A stretch of 64,000 nt of DNA from Salimicrobium halophilum (GTDB lineage Bacteria; Bacillota; Bacilli; Bacillales; Halobacillaceae), in contig NZ_FNEV01000002.1 in NCBI RefSeq assembly GCF_900100295.1, forward strand, positions 124,001 through 188,000. The letters are read 5' to 3'. The notes under the pieces were generated by a model. The model was not told where the DNA came from, did no database searches, and saw only the letters and a program-made list of their open reading frames with translations. The translations under genes and the position numbers were made by a program. Below are positions 7,857-15,600 of this stretch, one piece after another; the stretch's first letter is position 1, and each line of letters opens with the position of its first letter.

Positions 7857-8900
7857 ATGTTTTGGATGGTTGCAGCAATGGTAACGACAGCTGGTCTGTT
7901 CAGGCACCGGGTGTCCTTTCCGAAAACAGGAACGAAGACGAAGGGGAGTTTTTCGACCATCATACCGGCACGTAATGAAGAAGATAACCTTAAGAGGTTG
8001 TTACCGACGTTAGCTGAATCAGGAGAAGTGATCGTCGTCGATGACAATTCGGAAGATGAAACGGCCGAAGTTGCTGAAAGAAGTGGAGCAAGAGTGATCC
8101 GCGCACCTGAGTTGCCGGAAGGGTGGATGGGAAAGTCATGGGCTTGTCATAACGGAGCGAAAGAAGCTTCCGGAGAGACTTTAATCTTCCTTGATGCCGA
8201 TACGTGGATGGAAGAGGAAGGGACCGAACGGATTGTCCGTTACGTAGAGGACCACGATAGTTTGATAACCGTCCATCCGTATCATGTCATGAAGTCCTTC
8301 CCGGAAAAATTGTCGGCAGTCTTCCATTCTGTCGTTTATGCATCTACAGGGATTACGGCTCTCGGAACTAAGAAGGGCAGTTCTCTAGGGGGCTTCGGTC
8401 CATGTCTCGCACTTCCTGCTTCGCTGTACCGGAACCTCGGGGGTCATGAAGCGATCCGGGGTGAGGTGACGGAACATCTTGCCTTCTCACGGAAGGCTGC
8501 TGAGCAGGGGATTCCTGTCAAAGCGTTCAGTGGGAGAGGGGTACTGTCGATGCGGATGTATCCTGCGAGTTTTCGGGCAGTGACCGCCGGTTGGGCGAAG
8601 AGCTTCGCATCCGGGGCGGCCTCCGCTTCTCCCTGGATGACGATTTGGAACGTAGCCTGGATTTCTTCGGTATTCTCATTCCTTGCGCGGATTCCTGATA
8701 TAGGATGGCCTTCCGTGATCGGTTATACCTTCCTATCAGGGTGGCTGGCACGCTTCTGGAAAGACATTGGGAACTTCCATATTGGAGATGCGCTTTTGTT
8801 TCCGGTTCATTTTCTGTTTTTCATCTCGTTGTTCACGTATTCTCTTGCAAGTACGTTTCTTCTCAAGCAGACGACATGGAAAGGTCGCGTCATTACATGA
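7857..8900 (+). CDS. CrtQ-like family 2 glycosyltransferase
   Basis: 347 residues from the ATG at 7857, which has AGAGAGGTG six bases upstream. GT-A features: IIPARNEEDN, VVDDNSEDET and FLDADTW. Several stretches match staphylococcal CrtQ (diaponeurosporenoate glucosyltransferase) in order, as I recall it: GKSWACHNGA, TVHPYHVMKSF, FGPCLAL and MYPASFRAVTAGWAKSFASGA. C-terminal TM helices follow. No other carotenoid genes are in the window, so a carotenoid substrate is only suggested; another lipid acceptor is possible. Confidence 0.78.
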   Translation: MFWMVAAMVTTAGLFRHRVSFPKTGTKTKGSFSTIIPARNEEDNLKRLLPTLAESGEVIVVDDNSEDETAEVAERSGARVIRAPELPEGWMGKSWACHNGAKEASGETLIFLDADTWMEEEGTERIVRYVEDHDSLITVHPYHVMKSFPEKLSAVFHSVVYASTGITALGTKKGSSLGGFGPCLALPASLYRNLGGHEAIRGEVTEHLAFSRKAAEQGIPVKAFSGRGVLSMRMYPASFRAVTAGWAKSFASGAASASPWMTIWNVAWISSVFSFLARIPDIGWPSVIGYTFLSGWLARFWKDIGNFHIGDALLFPVHFLFFISLFTYSLASTFLLKQTTWKGRVIT

Positions 8901-8960
8901 GTAGGGCAGCAGGTCAGTTGTGATAAACTGGAAAGCGAGATTCAGGAAAAGAGGGGTAGA

Positions 8961-9602
8961 ATGACAAAAGCGATCATATTCGATATGGACGGAACGTTAT
9001 TTCAGACAGAGATGGTACTCGAGCACGCGCTGGAAGCTGTCTTTTCTGATTTGAGAAGCGAAGGGAAATGGGAGGGAGCGGCGCCGGTAGAGACATACAA
9101 AGAAATTATGGGAGTGCCGCTTCCGGTCGTCTGGGATACCCTTTTGCCGAAAGAAACGGATAAAGTGAAGGAAGAAATGAATGAACGATTTCAGACGTAT
9201 CTGATTTCATCCATTCAAGAGGGGAAAGGTGCTCTCTATCCGCATGTGCTGGAGACGCTCGCTGATCTGAAAGAAGAAGGGTATACCCTGCTGGTTGCGT
9301 CCAACGGGCTCCCCGATTATCTAAAGGCGATTGTGGAAACTTACCATCTCGACCACTACATAAGTGATGTCTTCAGTATTGCTAGAGTCGCCTCCGGAGA
9401 TAAAGGGGAGCTTGTAGAGAAAGCTTGTAACTCTTATGGAGTGACAAAAGGGATGGGAGTAGGAGACCGGTTATCCGATTTCAAAGCCGCTCACCGAAAC
9501 CGTCTGAAGGCTATTGGCTGCCGATTTGATTTCTCCAAAGAGGAGGAGCTGAAAGAAGCGGATATTATTATCGATGATTTGCAGGAACTGATGAATATTT
9601 AA
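8961..9602 (+). CDS. HAD-superfamily phosphatase (phosphoglycolate phosphatase-like)
   Basis: 213 residues. Motif I is FDMDGTLF with nucleophile D8 and acid D10, motif II is the Ser in LLVASNG, motif III the Lys in ASGDKGEL, and motif IV is GVGDRLSDF. An alpha-helical C1 cap lies between motifs I and II. These features fit a small-metabolite phosphatase of the Gph/PgmB group; the substrate cannot be told. GAAAAGAGGGGTAGA precedes the ATG. It is 60 bases after the glycosyltransferase and may be co-transcribed with it. Confidence 0.88.
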   Translation: MTKAIIFDMDGTLFQTEMVLEHALEAVFSDLRSEGKWEGAAPVETYKEIMGVPLPVVWDTLLPKETDKVKEEMNERFQTYLISSIQEGKGALYPHVLETLADLKEEGYTLLVASNGLPDYLKAIVETYHLDHYISDVFSIARVASGDKGELVEKACNSYGVTKGMGVGDRLSDFKAAHRNRLKAIGCRFDFSKEEELKEADIIIDDLQELMNI

Positions 9603-9670
9603 AAATTTTCCTTTCTTTGAAACTTCCTCCCGGTTCATTCGTAAGCAGGGAGAGAGACGGGAGGGAGAAA

Positions 9671-10093
9671 ATGAATTGGCTATCCGGATTTTTTGTAGTA
9701 CTTATTCTGTTCGTCATTCCTATTACTTTGGCTAAAACTGCCGACACCCTTCACCAGCGTCTGTTCAGAAAGTGGCCGGATAAAGTCGTTTTTCTGCTTC
9801 TCGTCATAACAACGATCCTTTTTGAGGCTCTATTGACATGGACGGTGGCATGGCAGACAGAGATGAGCTATGGTGACAGTCATTTCACGGTCAGTTTCCT
9901 TCTTTTGATTCTGGTTTGGTTCATGGAGTTCAACCGGGAAATGGAGAACCGGGAAGCGACCTCACAGAATGTCGGCTTCGGTAGCGGAGAGAAAACGTAT
10001 GAAATCGAGGCTTTTTCTTTTCGGGTGACTCCGATTTCAATAGGTATGGGTCTCTATTTCGCTGCTGGTCTGATTTTCTTTTTACTATTGTGA
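9671..10093 (+). CDS. Four-TM membrane protein of unknown function
   Basis: 140 residues with TM segments at about 3-20, 37-57, 72-90 and 121-139. The ATG at 9671 is chosen because GGGAGGGAGAAA directly precedes it and the first TM helix starts there. I do not recognise a family. It is followed closely by three more small membrane-protein genes on the same strand, which may form one transcript. Confidence 0.7.
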   Translation: MNWLSGFFVVLILFVIPITLAKTADTLHQRLFRKWPDKVVFLLLVITTILFEALLTWTVAWQTEMSYGDSHFTVSFLLLILVWFMEFNREMENREATSQNVGFGSGEKTYEIEAFSFRVTPISIGMGLYFAAGLIFFLLL

Positions 10094-10118
10094 CCTTAGG
10101 AAAAGGAGAGGGATACCT

Positions 10119-10313
10119 ATGTGGGAATCTTGGGAAAAGCGGAAGGAACGATCGCGAAGACGGCAAAAGAGGGAAGAGGCTTATACATGGGCAGACATTC
10201 TTTTCGATATTGTCTTGTGGGTGCCCGAAGTACTCGCTCTTCCCTTCCGCCTTCTATATTATTTCGGTAGACTGATCTTCAAGATTTTCGGGTATATATT
10301 AGAAGCTATATAA
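10119..10313 (+). CDS. Small amphipathic/membrane protein, 64 residues
   Basis: The N-terminal 20 residues are highly charged (many Arg, Lys, Glu), followed by an aromatic hydrophobic stretch (about residues 25-62) that could be one or two membrane-lying helices. AAAGGAGAGG lies seven bases before the ATG. I recognise no family. It sits between two other small membrane genes. Confidence 0.6.
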   Translation: MWESWEKRKERSRRRQKREEAYTWADILFDIVLWVPEVLALPFRLLYYFGRLIFKIFGYILEAI

Positions 10314-10328
10314 AGTGGGGGAGCCTGT

Positions 10329-10745
10329 ATGAGTTCAAGAATCAGCTTATTCTCTTCCGGTATCATACCGACAATCATCTTCATTTTTCTCTTTAAAGCT
10401 GTACAGGAAGGAATAGGTGACAGTACAGGGTATCTGTTCGCTTCTTTTATTCTGCTTCTGTTATTTGCCTGGAGGTCTTCGTTGACGATTGAGGAAGATA
10501 CTGTGACCCGTCATATTTCTCTCCTCAACAAAGACATACATCAACGGAGGGTATCCTCGGAAGAAATAAGGGAAATAAAGTTCCGTCGTGCAGGATGGAT
10601 GAGAAAACGATCCATTATAGTGACGAGCGAAGGAAGAAATATGCACATCGGCCAGGCAGAAGATGGGGTGATGGAGTACCTCGAATCATTTGCAAAGCGC
10701 CACGAAATTCCTCGGGATTATGCAAAAGAATACAAATGGTTGTGA
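10329..10745 (+). CDS. Two-TM protein with a C-terminal PH-like domain, paralogue of 39913-40338
   Basis: 138 residues: two TM helices in the first 50, then a soluble basic domain starting SLTIEEDTVTRHISLLN. The segment EEIREIKFRRAGWMRKRSIIV matches, residue by residue in spacing, EDIKKIKFKRAGWMKKKVVVK in the protein at 39913-40338, and both have the same topology. A bacterial PH-like fold is plausible from the beta-strand pattern. RBS GTGGGGGAG. Function unknown. Confidence 0.65.
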   Translation: MSSRISLFSSGIIPTIIFIFLFKAVQEGIGDSTGYLFASFILLLLFAWRSSLTIEEDTVTRHISLLNKDIHQRRVSSEEIREIKFRRAGWMRKRSIIVTSEGRNMHIGQAEDGVMEYLESFAKRHEIPRDYAKEYKWL

Positions 10746-10756
10746 GGAGGAAGCTC

Positions 10757-10939
10757 ATGTCTGATAAGAAATTTTTCACCATTACTGGTGCCATTGCCTA
10801 TCTGTCCTGGCCTGTCTATTTTTTGATCGATCGTTCCCACGATTATAAAGGAGACGAAATCGTGGAAGCGATGACGTTTGCGACCGCAGCCGTAGTGGTC
10901 TATGCTCTGGTTCTTTTCCTTCATTTCAAAAAAGGATAG
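10757..10939 (+). CDS. Two-TM small membrane protein, 60 residues
   Basis: Start at 10757 is set by GAGGAGGAAGCTC just upstream. Two hydrophobic segments (about residues 8-25 and 38-56) are separated by a short charged loop (DRSHDYKGDE). No family recognised. The stop is only six bases from the end of the convergent regulator gene, with no hairpin between them. Confidence 0.6.
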   Translation: MSDKKFFTITGAIAYLSWPVYFLIDRSHDYKGDEIVEAMTFATAAVVVYALVLFLHFKKG

Positions 10940-10945
10940 GGAAAC

Positions 10946-12214
10946 TTACTCTTTGCCTTTGGTCTGTTCGCACGTATCAAGGGCCAACTCGAAATAGTAA
11001 GCAGCTTTTTTATACAGAGATAGCTGCTTGTAACAGTCGGCTACGAGACGGGCGTAGGATATGATGGCACGCTGATTGTTGCTTTCTTTCAGATACGGGA
11101 AGAATTCCTCCGTGATGTAAGGCTCCCAGGCTTCGTGAGGTTCAAAAAGAAACAGCTGGTAAAACTGGAGTTCTTTCCACTGCAAAGATTCCCGGCTCAG
11201 GCTGTTTTTTCGTTTCCACGCTTCGTGCCAGGTGGTTTCAGCTTCTTCTCTGTGATCATAGCGGTAATAGATCGAAATGAGAAACACCATGGTCGTCATG
11301 TAGCTATGCGCATCCTGTCCTTCTTTGTAGGACAGCGAATTCCTCAAATGGTGGATGATCCGTTCCGGTTCATGCAGGCGACTGTACACGTTTGCCAGGT
11401 TATGTTCGACGATGCCGAGGATATGAGGCAGGTCGAGTGCTTTGGCTAGTCTTTTGGCCTTGGTAAGCTGTTCGAGCGCTGCATCGAAGTGACGGGAGCG
11501 GCTGTAGGAGACTCCCATCTGAATATGCGTGCGGGCACATTGTTCCAGGCGGTAGTGAGGCTGGTAGATTTCAAGAGCCGCTTTCGCGTATTCGAGACTT
11601 ACCGCATCTTTCTGCTGTTTGGAGACGGCCAGGCTAAGAAGGTAGTAGGCATCCGCTTTCTCAAGTTCATGGAGAACGGGATGAAAATAGTCCTTGATCG
11701 CTTTCGTGAGGGCCCGTTCCGCATCCTGCGTATTTCCTTTAACAAGCTCAAGGTTTCCCGTATGCTTCCAATAGAAGAAACGGTTTCTGTCCGAAAGGCC
11801 GCTGGTGAGCTCCCGTGTGGCTTGAATCGAGTCTTCCGCTTTTTGCACATCATTCATCAGAATATAGTGACGGATCGCTAATACGTGATAGTCTTCCAGG
11901 GTGTTGGAATGCATCGTCTGGGTTATGTAGGGATCGAGCTTCTGATGGATACGGATGGAATCATCCTTCTGATTCTGAAGCAGAACATCTTCCCATTGTT
12001 CGAGTAAACCACGCACCGTATCGATTTCTGAATTCTGACGGGAGACGTCCATACCGACCCGTTCAAACAGTTGGGCCATTGTATCTTCCGCCGGCACGAG
12101 CTGGTTGTTTTCAATCCGCGACAAATAAGACGGAGACACGATTCCCCGGCACACTTCCTGCTGACTCAAGTTATTCTTCTGACGGTAATACTTCAGTAAC
12201 GTCCCCTGGTCCAT
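10946..12214 (-). CDS. RRNPP-type (PlcR/NprR-like) HTH-TPR regulator
   Basis: 422 residues. An XRE-type HTH covers residues 7-60 (LSQQEVCRGIVSPSYLSRIEN), followed by about 350 residues of TPR-like helical pairs (for example AYYLLSLAVSKQ, AAYYFELALDTCEQ). This layout and length are those of PlcR/NprR/Rap-related regulators that bind short re-imported peptides. A 56-codon exported-peptide gene is divergently transcribed 205 bases away. The protein at 30544-31812 is a paralogue of the same length. RBS CGGAGGATACAGCT. Peptide control is inference from family and context. Confidence 0.8.
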   Translation of the reverse strand: MDQGTLLKYYRQKNNLSQQEVCRGIVSPSYLSRIENNQLVPAEDTMAQLFERVGMDVSRQNSEIDTVRGLLEQWEDVLLQNQKDDSIRIHQKLDPYITQTMHSNTLEDYHVLAIRHYILMNDVQKAEDSIQATRELTSGLSDRNRFFYWKHTGNLELVKGNTQDAERALTKAIKDYFHPVLHELEKADAYYLLSLAVSKQQKDAVSLEYAKAALEIYQPHYRLEQCARTHIQMGVSYSRSRHFDAALEQLTKAKRLAKALDLPHILGIVEHNLANVYSRLHEPERIIHHLRNSLSYKEGQDAHSYMTTMVFLISIYYRYDHREEAETTWHEAWKRKNSLSRESLQWKELQFYQLFLFEPHEAWEPYITEEFFPYLKESNNQRAIISYARLVADCYKQLSLYKKAAYYFELALDTCEQTKGKE

Positions 12215-12355
12215 AGCTGTATCCTCCGTTCATTGTAACCCTCTCTATTCAGGAAAACACAAATAATCAGACTTTTCCATAGAGTTGTGCAACTTATACA
12301 CATTTTTTTGAAGTGACACATGAATTTCTTCTGCTTTTTCACAATAGAAGAAGTA

Positions 12356-12384
12356 TTCAGTTATCACTGAAAGACTGGTAAAGT
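12356..12384 (+). promoter_or_regulatory. Palindromic operator over the promoter of the peptide gene
   Basis: A perfect 16-bp palindrome TTCAGT-TATC-ACTGAA (12356-12371) occupies the -35 position of an extended -10 (TGG-TAAAGT, 12376-12384). The -35 hexamer itself is poor, as expected of a promoter needing an activator or blocked by a repressor. The start codon of the peptide gene is 35 bases downstream. The divergent RRNPP regulator is the obvious candidate binder. Confidence 0.5.
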
Positions 12385-12418
12385 GAAGGGGAGAACAACG
12401 GAGAAGGAGTAGGGTACG

Positions 12419-12589
12419 ATGAAAAAAGTGGCTTGGACCATCGTTTTCTTAGTGATTTTGAATATAAGTCTGTTTGTATTATACGGCACTGTATTTTCTT
12501 CAGACGACGAGCAGCCGATTATACCGGGGGAAGAAGTCGTCGATCTACAGGGAGAAGAAGTGAATAGTGCTCCCCCTTACATCAGTTGA
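12419..12589 (+). CDS. Short exported peptide, candidate RRNPP pheromone precursor
   Basis: 56 residues. MKK is followed by a single hydrophobic segment (residues 5-22), then an acidic tail ending NSAPPYIS. GAAGGAG lies nine bases before the ATG. A Sec-type N-terminus plus a short exported C-terminal tail is the design of Phr/PapR/NprX precursors, where the last 5-8 residues become the signal. It is next to, and divergent from, an RRNPP regulator and has a palindrome over its promoter. Known precursors are usually downstream of, and co-oriented with, the regulator, so this could be an unrelated small membrane protein. Confidence 0.55.
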   Translation: MKKVAWTIVFLVILNISLFVLYGTVFSSDDEQPIIPGEEVVDLQGEEVNSAPPYIS

Positions 12590-12687
12590 TTACGGATTGT
12601 CTATTTGTAGCAGAGTTTCTTATAAAGAGGATCATGACAGGTTTTTCAACGTGTTTGCGACGGGGGTCGGTATAGAGGAGGAATAGT

Positions 12688-12870
12688 GTGGTGAAACAAT
12701 TTTTCAGCAGGCAGGAAGTGCGTAGTGCGCTTCTGATGATCGTTCTGGCATTTCTATTGCTTGGAGACAGCTGGGTGCTGTTCTGGACAGGGATTGTTGC
12801 TCTTGGCGCATGGGAACTGATCTTATACATAAAGGAAGAAAGAGAGTACTCGGATATCAGGAGCAGATAG
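12688..12870 (+). CDS. Small two-TM protein, 60 residues
   Basis: GTG start at 12688 (or 12691) with AGAGGAGGAATAGT just before it. Residues 12-31 and about 32-48 are hydrophobic, with a charged C-terminus (KEEREYSDIRSR). I recognise no family. It lies about 100 bases after the peptide gene and could share its transcript. Confidence 0.55.
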   Translation: MVKQFFSRQEVRSALLMIVLAFLLLGDSWVLFWTGIVALGAWELILYIKEEREYSDIRSR

Positions 12871-13004
12871 CCATGCTAAGGGTTTGGAAGAGAAGGTACG
12901 GCATGGTTTTCTCCAAAAAATTTACAGGTGTGGTTCAAGAGAGAAACGGTTCTGAAGGGATGGTTTCTTTTTTATGCGACGATTTTAAAGGAAGGTGGAG
13001 GAAG

Positions 13005-13208
13005 ATGGGGATATTAGTGAGTATAGTAATAATCGTATCCTTATGGTCTATAACGAATACGTTAGAGAAGCTGGTGGGAAAGGTGATGAAGAATCTTGAC
13101 TATCAGAATGAACGACTTGCCTCCATTGAGGAATTGTTACGGAAGCGAGAGGGAAAGGATATCGGATCAGTGGAGAATTCCAGCAGGAAGAGGGACGAAG
13201 ATCTATGA
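13005..13208 (+). CDS. Single-TM protein with C-terminal coiled coil, 67 residues
   Basis: MGILVSIVIIVSLWSITNTL forms one TM helix, followed by a short amphipathic coil (MKNLDYQNERLASIEELL) and a charged tail. This is a common type of small Bacillus membrane protein of unknown role. GGTGGAGGAAG precedes the ATG at 13005. An ATG at 12873 in the same frame would add 44 basic residues, but its ribosome site is weaker. Confidence 0.5.
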   Translation: MGILVSIVIIVSLWSITNTLEKLVGKVMKNLDYQNERLASIEELLRKREGKDIGSVENSSRKRDEDL

Positions 13209-13373
13209 ATGAAAAGACGGTGAACAATCTGAATTTTGTCAGTCACAAAGGCAGAAATCATAAGCGTCCCGTGATAAAATAGACCAGTAGTGTTCATTTT
13301 GATTTTTTAGGTAAAGCGTTTTTTATAATCGATGGAAAGAAACATAACCATGACTGATAAGGAGCTATGAGTA

Positions 13374-15449
13374 GTGAGCAAAAAAGGAAAATCCCACATC
13401 CCGTTTCGCTTGAATATCATCTTTCTGATCGTATTCATATTGTTCGCAGTTCTCATTCTGCAACTGGGGGTCGTCCAGATACTTACCGGCGAAGCGGCCC
13501 AGGACCAGATCAACCGGACAGAGAATGTAACGACAGATATCCCCGTTCCACGCGGTGAAATGTACGATAGGAACGGAAATCTGGTGGTAGCGAACGATTC
13601 CATGTATTCCATCACGTATACGCCTCCAAAAGGTGTGCAGGCAGAGGATAAGTTGGAATTGGCGGAGAAATTAAGCAATTTTATGACACTTGATACGGAA
13701 GGACTTCGGTTAAGGGATAAGAAAGAGTATTTCTTCCTGAAAAATCCGGATGTTATCGAAGAACGAGTAGATGAAGAAGAAACAGCTGACCTTGAACCTG
13801 GTGAAGTGTATCAGGTGCAGTTGGACGCAATTACGGAAAAAGACGTTGCCGGGTATGACCAGAAGACCCTTGAAGTGATTGCGATCAATAAAGAACTGAA
13901 CAAGGCCTATGCCCTTGCTCCACACGTTGTGAAAGACGAGAATATTACGGAGGAAGAGTATTCGAGAGTCGCCGAACATCTCCCTTCTCTTCCTGGAGTG
14001 AACGTAACCTCGAACTGGGAACGTGCTTATCCATACGGAAATACATTCAAGAACTATCTTGGAAGTATCTCCTCCAGGGAGCAGGGAGTTCCGCGTGAGA
14101 AGTTGGAGGAGTATCTCGCTCTTGATTATAGCCGGAACGACCGTGTCGGCACGAGTGGCCTTGAAGAAGAGTACGAAACGATTCTGCGTGGCGTGAAAGA
14201 GAAGGTTCAGCATACGACGGACCGGAACAATAACGTCATCGACTCCAAAGTGATCCGTGAAGGAAAAAGCGGCAAAGACGTCGTTCTTTCCATCGATATG
14301 GAATATCAGAAGCGGGTGGATGAAATCGTAAGAGAAGAACTTGCGAAAAACGCACCTTACAATCCGGAACTGAATAATATGCTGGCCGTCGTGTCTGATC
14401 CTCAGACAGGGGAGATCCTAGCAATCTCCGGTCAATCCTACAATAGAGATGCCAAGAACCCGGAGGATCGGATCAGTGATACCTCCCATCAGGCTGTCTA
14501 CAATGCTTATCAGCCTGGTTCCGTGGTGAAGGGAGCGACCATCCTCGCCGGGCTTCACGAAGGGGCGATCGCTCCAGGGACGACAATTTATGATAGTCCG
14601 CTACAGTTCCCGGCATCTGCTCCGATGGGATCTTATGCAAACCTTGGTTACGTGAATGACCTTGATGCGCTGCAACTATCTTCAAACGTCTATATGTATC
14701 ACGTAGCGATGCGTCTCGGAGATTATTACTATCAGGCGAACCAGCCTCTGGGTATGGATACATCCAAGGCGAACAAACTGCTTCGGAACAATTTCCATCA
14801 GTTTGGGCTTGGGGTGCCCACCCATGTCGATTTCCCTTTCGAAGCGACTGGATTCGAAGGAAGCGACCCCAGCGGTTCTGATGTGATGCGTACAGCTATC
14901 GGACAGTTCAGCAGTTACACGGCATTGCAGCTGAATCAGTATGTGTCCACAATTGCCAACGGTGGGTATCGCCTGCAGCCTCGATTCGTCACGTCTGTTC
15001 ATGAACCTTCGAATCAGGAAGGGAAACTCGGAGACGTGTATAAGGATTACTCACCTAAGACACTGAATCGTCTGGAAATGGATCAGGCTTATATCGAAAG
15101 GGTCCAGGAAGGTTTCAGACAGGTAACCCAGACACCTGCAGGTACGTCATCAGGTGTATTCAACAATGATCGCTTCGGAAAGTATGACATCGTCGGAAAG
15201 TCAGGAACAGCCGAAGCGGATACGTATTATCCGAACGGTACAGTGAAGCGTGAACTGACGAACAAAAACTTTGTCGGGTATGCACCGGAGAACAATCCGG
15301 AAATCGCGTTCTCTGTCATCGTCCCTGCCTTGGATGTAGAAAGCGAATCACCGAACTACCAAATCGGAGCGAAAGTCGTCGAAGCTTATTTCCAACTGAA
15401 AGAGGAACGAGCGAAAAATGAAACGACTTCAGAAAGCACGGAACAATAA
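13374..15449 (+). CDS. Class B penicillin-binding protein (PbpA/PbpH-like D,D-transpeptidase)
   Basis: 691 residues: cytoplasmic start, one TM anchor (about 12-36), a dimerisation domain with RGEMYDRNGN (60-69), and a transpeptidase domain with S383-V-V-K386, S436-S-N438 and K609-S-G-T-A. These are the active-site motifs of monofunctional PBPs that cross-link peptidoglycan outside the membrane. Length matches B. subtilis PBP2a/PbpH, the elongation-type enzymes. The GTG start at 13374 has AAGGAG nine bases before it. It stands alone, with a strong terminator behind it. Confidence 0.92.
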   Translation: MSKKGKSHIPFRLNIIFLIVFILFAVLILQLGVVQILTGEAAQDQINRTENVTTDIPVPRGEMYDRNGNLVVANDSMYSITYTPPKGVQAEDKLELAEKLSNFMTLDTEGLRLRDKKEYFFLKNPDVIEERVDEEETADLEPGEVYQVQLDAITEKDVAGYDQKTLEVIAINKELNKAYALAPHVVKDENITEEEYSRVAEHLPSLPGVNVTSNWERAYPYGNTFKNYLGSISSREQGVPREKLEEYLALDYSRNDRVGTSGLEEEYETILRGVKEKVQHTTDRNNNVIDSKVIREGKSGKDVVLSIDMEYQKRVDEIVREELAKNAPYNPELNNMLAVVSDPQTGEILAISGQSYNRDAKNPEDRISDTSHQAVYNAYQPGSVVKGATILAGLHEGAIAPGTTIYDSPLQFPASAPMGSYANLGYVNDLDALQLSSNVYMYHVAMRLGDYYYQANQPLGMDTSKANKLLRNNFHQFGLGVPTHVDFPFEATGFEGSDPSGSDVMRTAIGQFSSYTALQLNQYVSTIANGGYRLQPRFVTSVHEPSNQEGKLGDVYKDYSPKTLNRLEMDQAYIERVQEGFRQVTQTPAGTSSGVFNNDRFGKYDIVGKSGTAEADTYYPNGTVKRELTNKNFVGYAPENNPEIAFSVIVPALDVESESPNYQIGAKVVEAYFQLKEERAKNETTSESTEQ

Positions 15450-15453
15450 CCAT

Positions 15454-15488
15454 AAAGCAGCTCTTCCTGTGAGAGCTGCTTTTTCTTT
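15454..15488 (+). terminator. Rho-independent terminator
   Basis: Stem AAAGCAGCTCT/AGAGCTGCTTT (11 bp) with a 7-base loop, followed by TTTCTTTA. It begins four bases after the PBP stop codon and separates it from the flotillin gene. Confidence 0.92.
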
Positions 15489-15538
15489 AGAAAAAAGCGA
15501 ATCGTCATAGATAATTTTCATGAATCAAATGAGAAGTA

Positions 15539-15566
15539 TTTTCATCTATAGTAAAAATGTTACAAT
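15539..15566 (+). promoter_or_regulatory. Possible sigma-A promoter of the flotillin gene
   Basis: TTTTCA and TACAAT are 16 bases apart, about 35 bases before the start codon. In B. subtilis floT is under SigW. A TGAAAC follows at 15566-15571, but I see no matching CGTA at the right distance. Confidence 0.3.
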
Positions 15567-15600
15567 GAAACTAATTCGTTATTAGGGGGTACAATTACAT

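Noticed and set aside
12873-13004. N-terminal extension of the small single-TM protein from the ATG at 12873
   Set aside because: The ATG at 13005 has a better ribosome site and begins exactly at the TM helix, as in similar small Bacillus proteins. The extension remains possible.
13205-13282. Frame of 25 codons overlapping the end of the 13005-13208 gene by ATGA
   Set aside because: Only a weak ribosome site, basic sequence without any pattern, and no support apart from the overlap.
15566-15590. SigW promoter before floT
   Set aside because: A TGAAAC is present, but no CGTA-type -10 lies 16-17 bases downstream.
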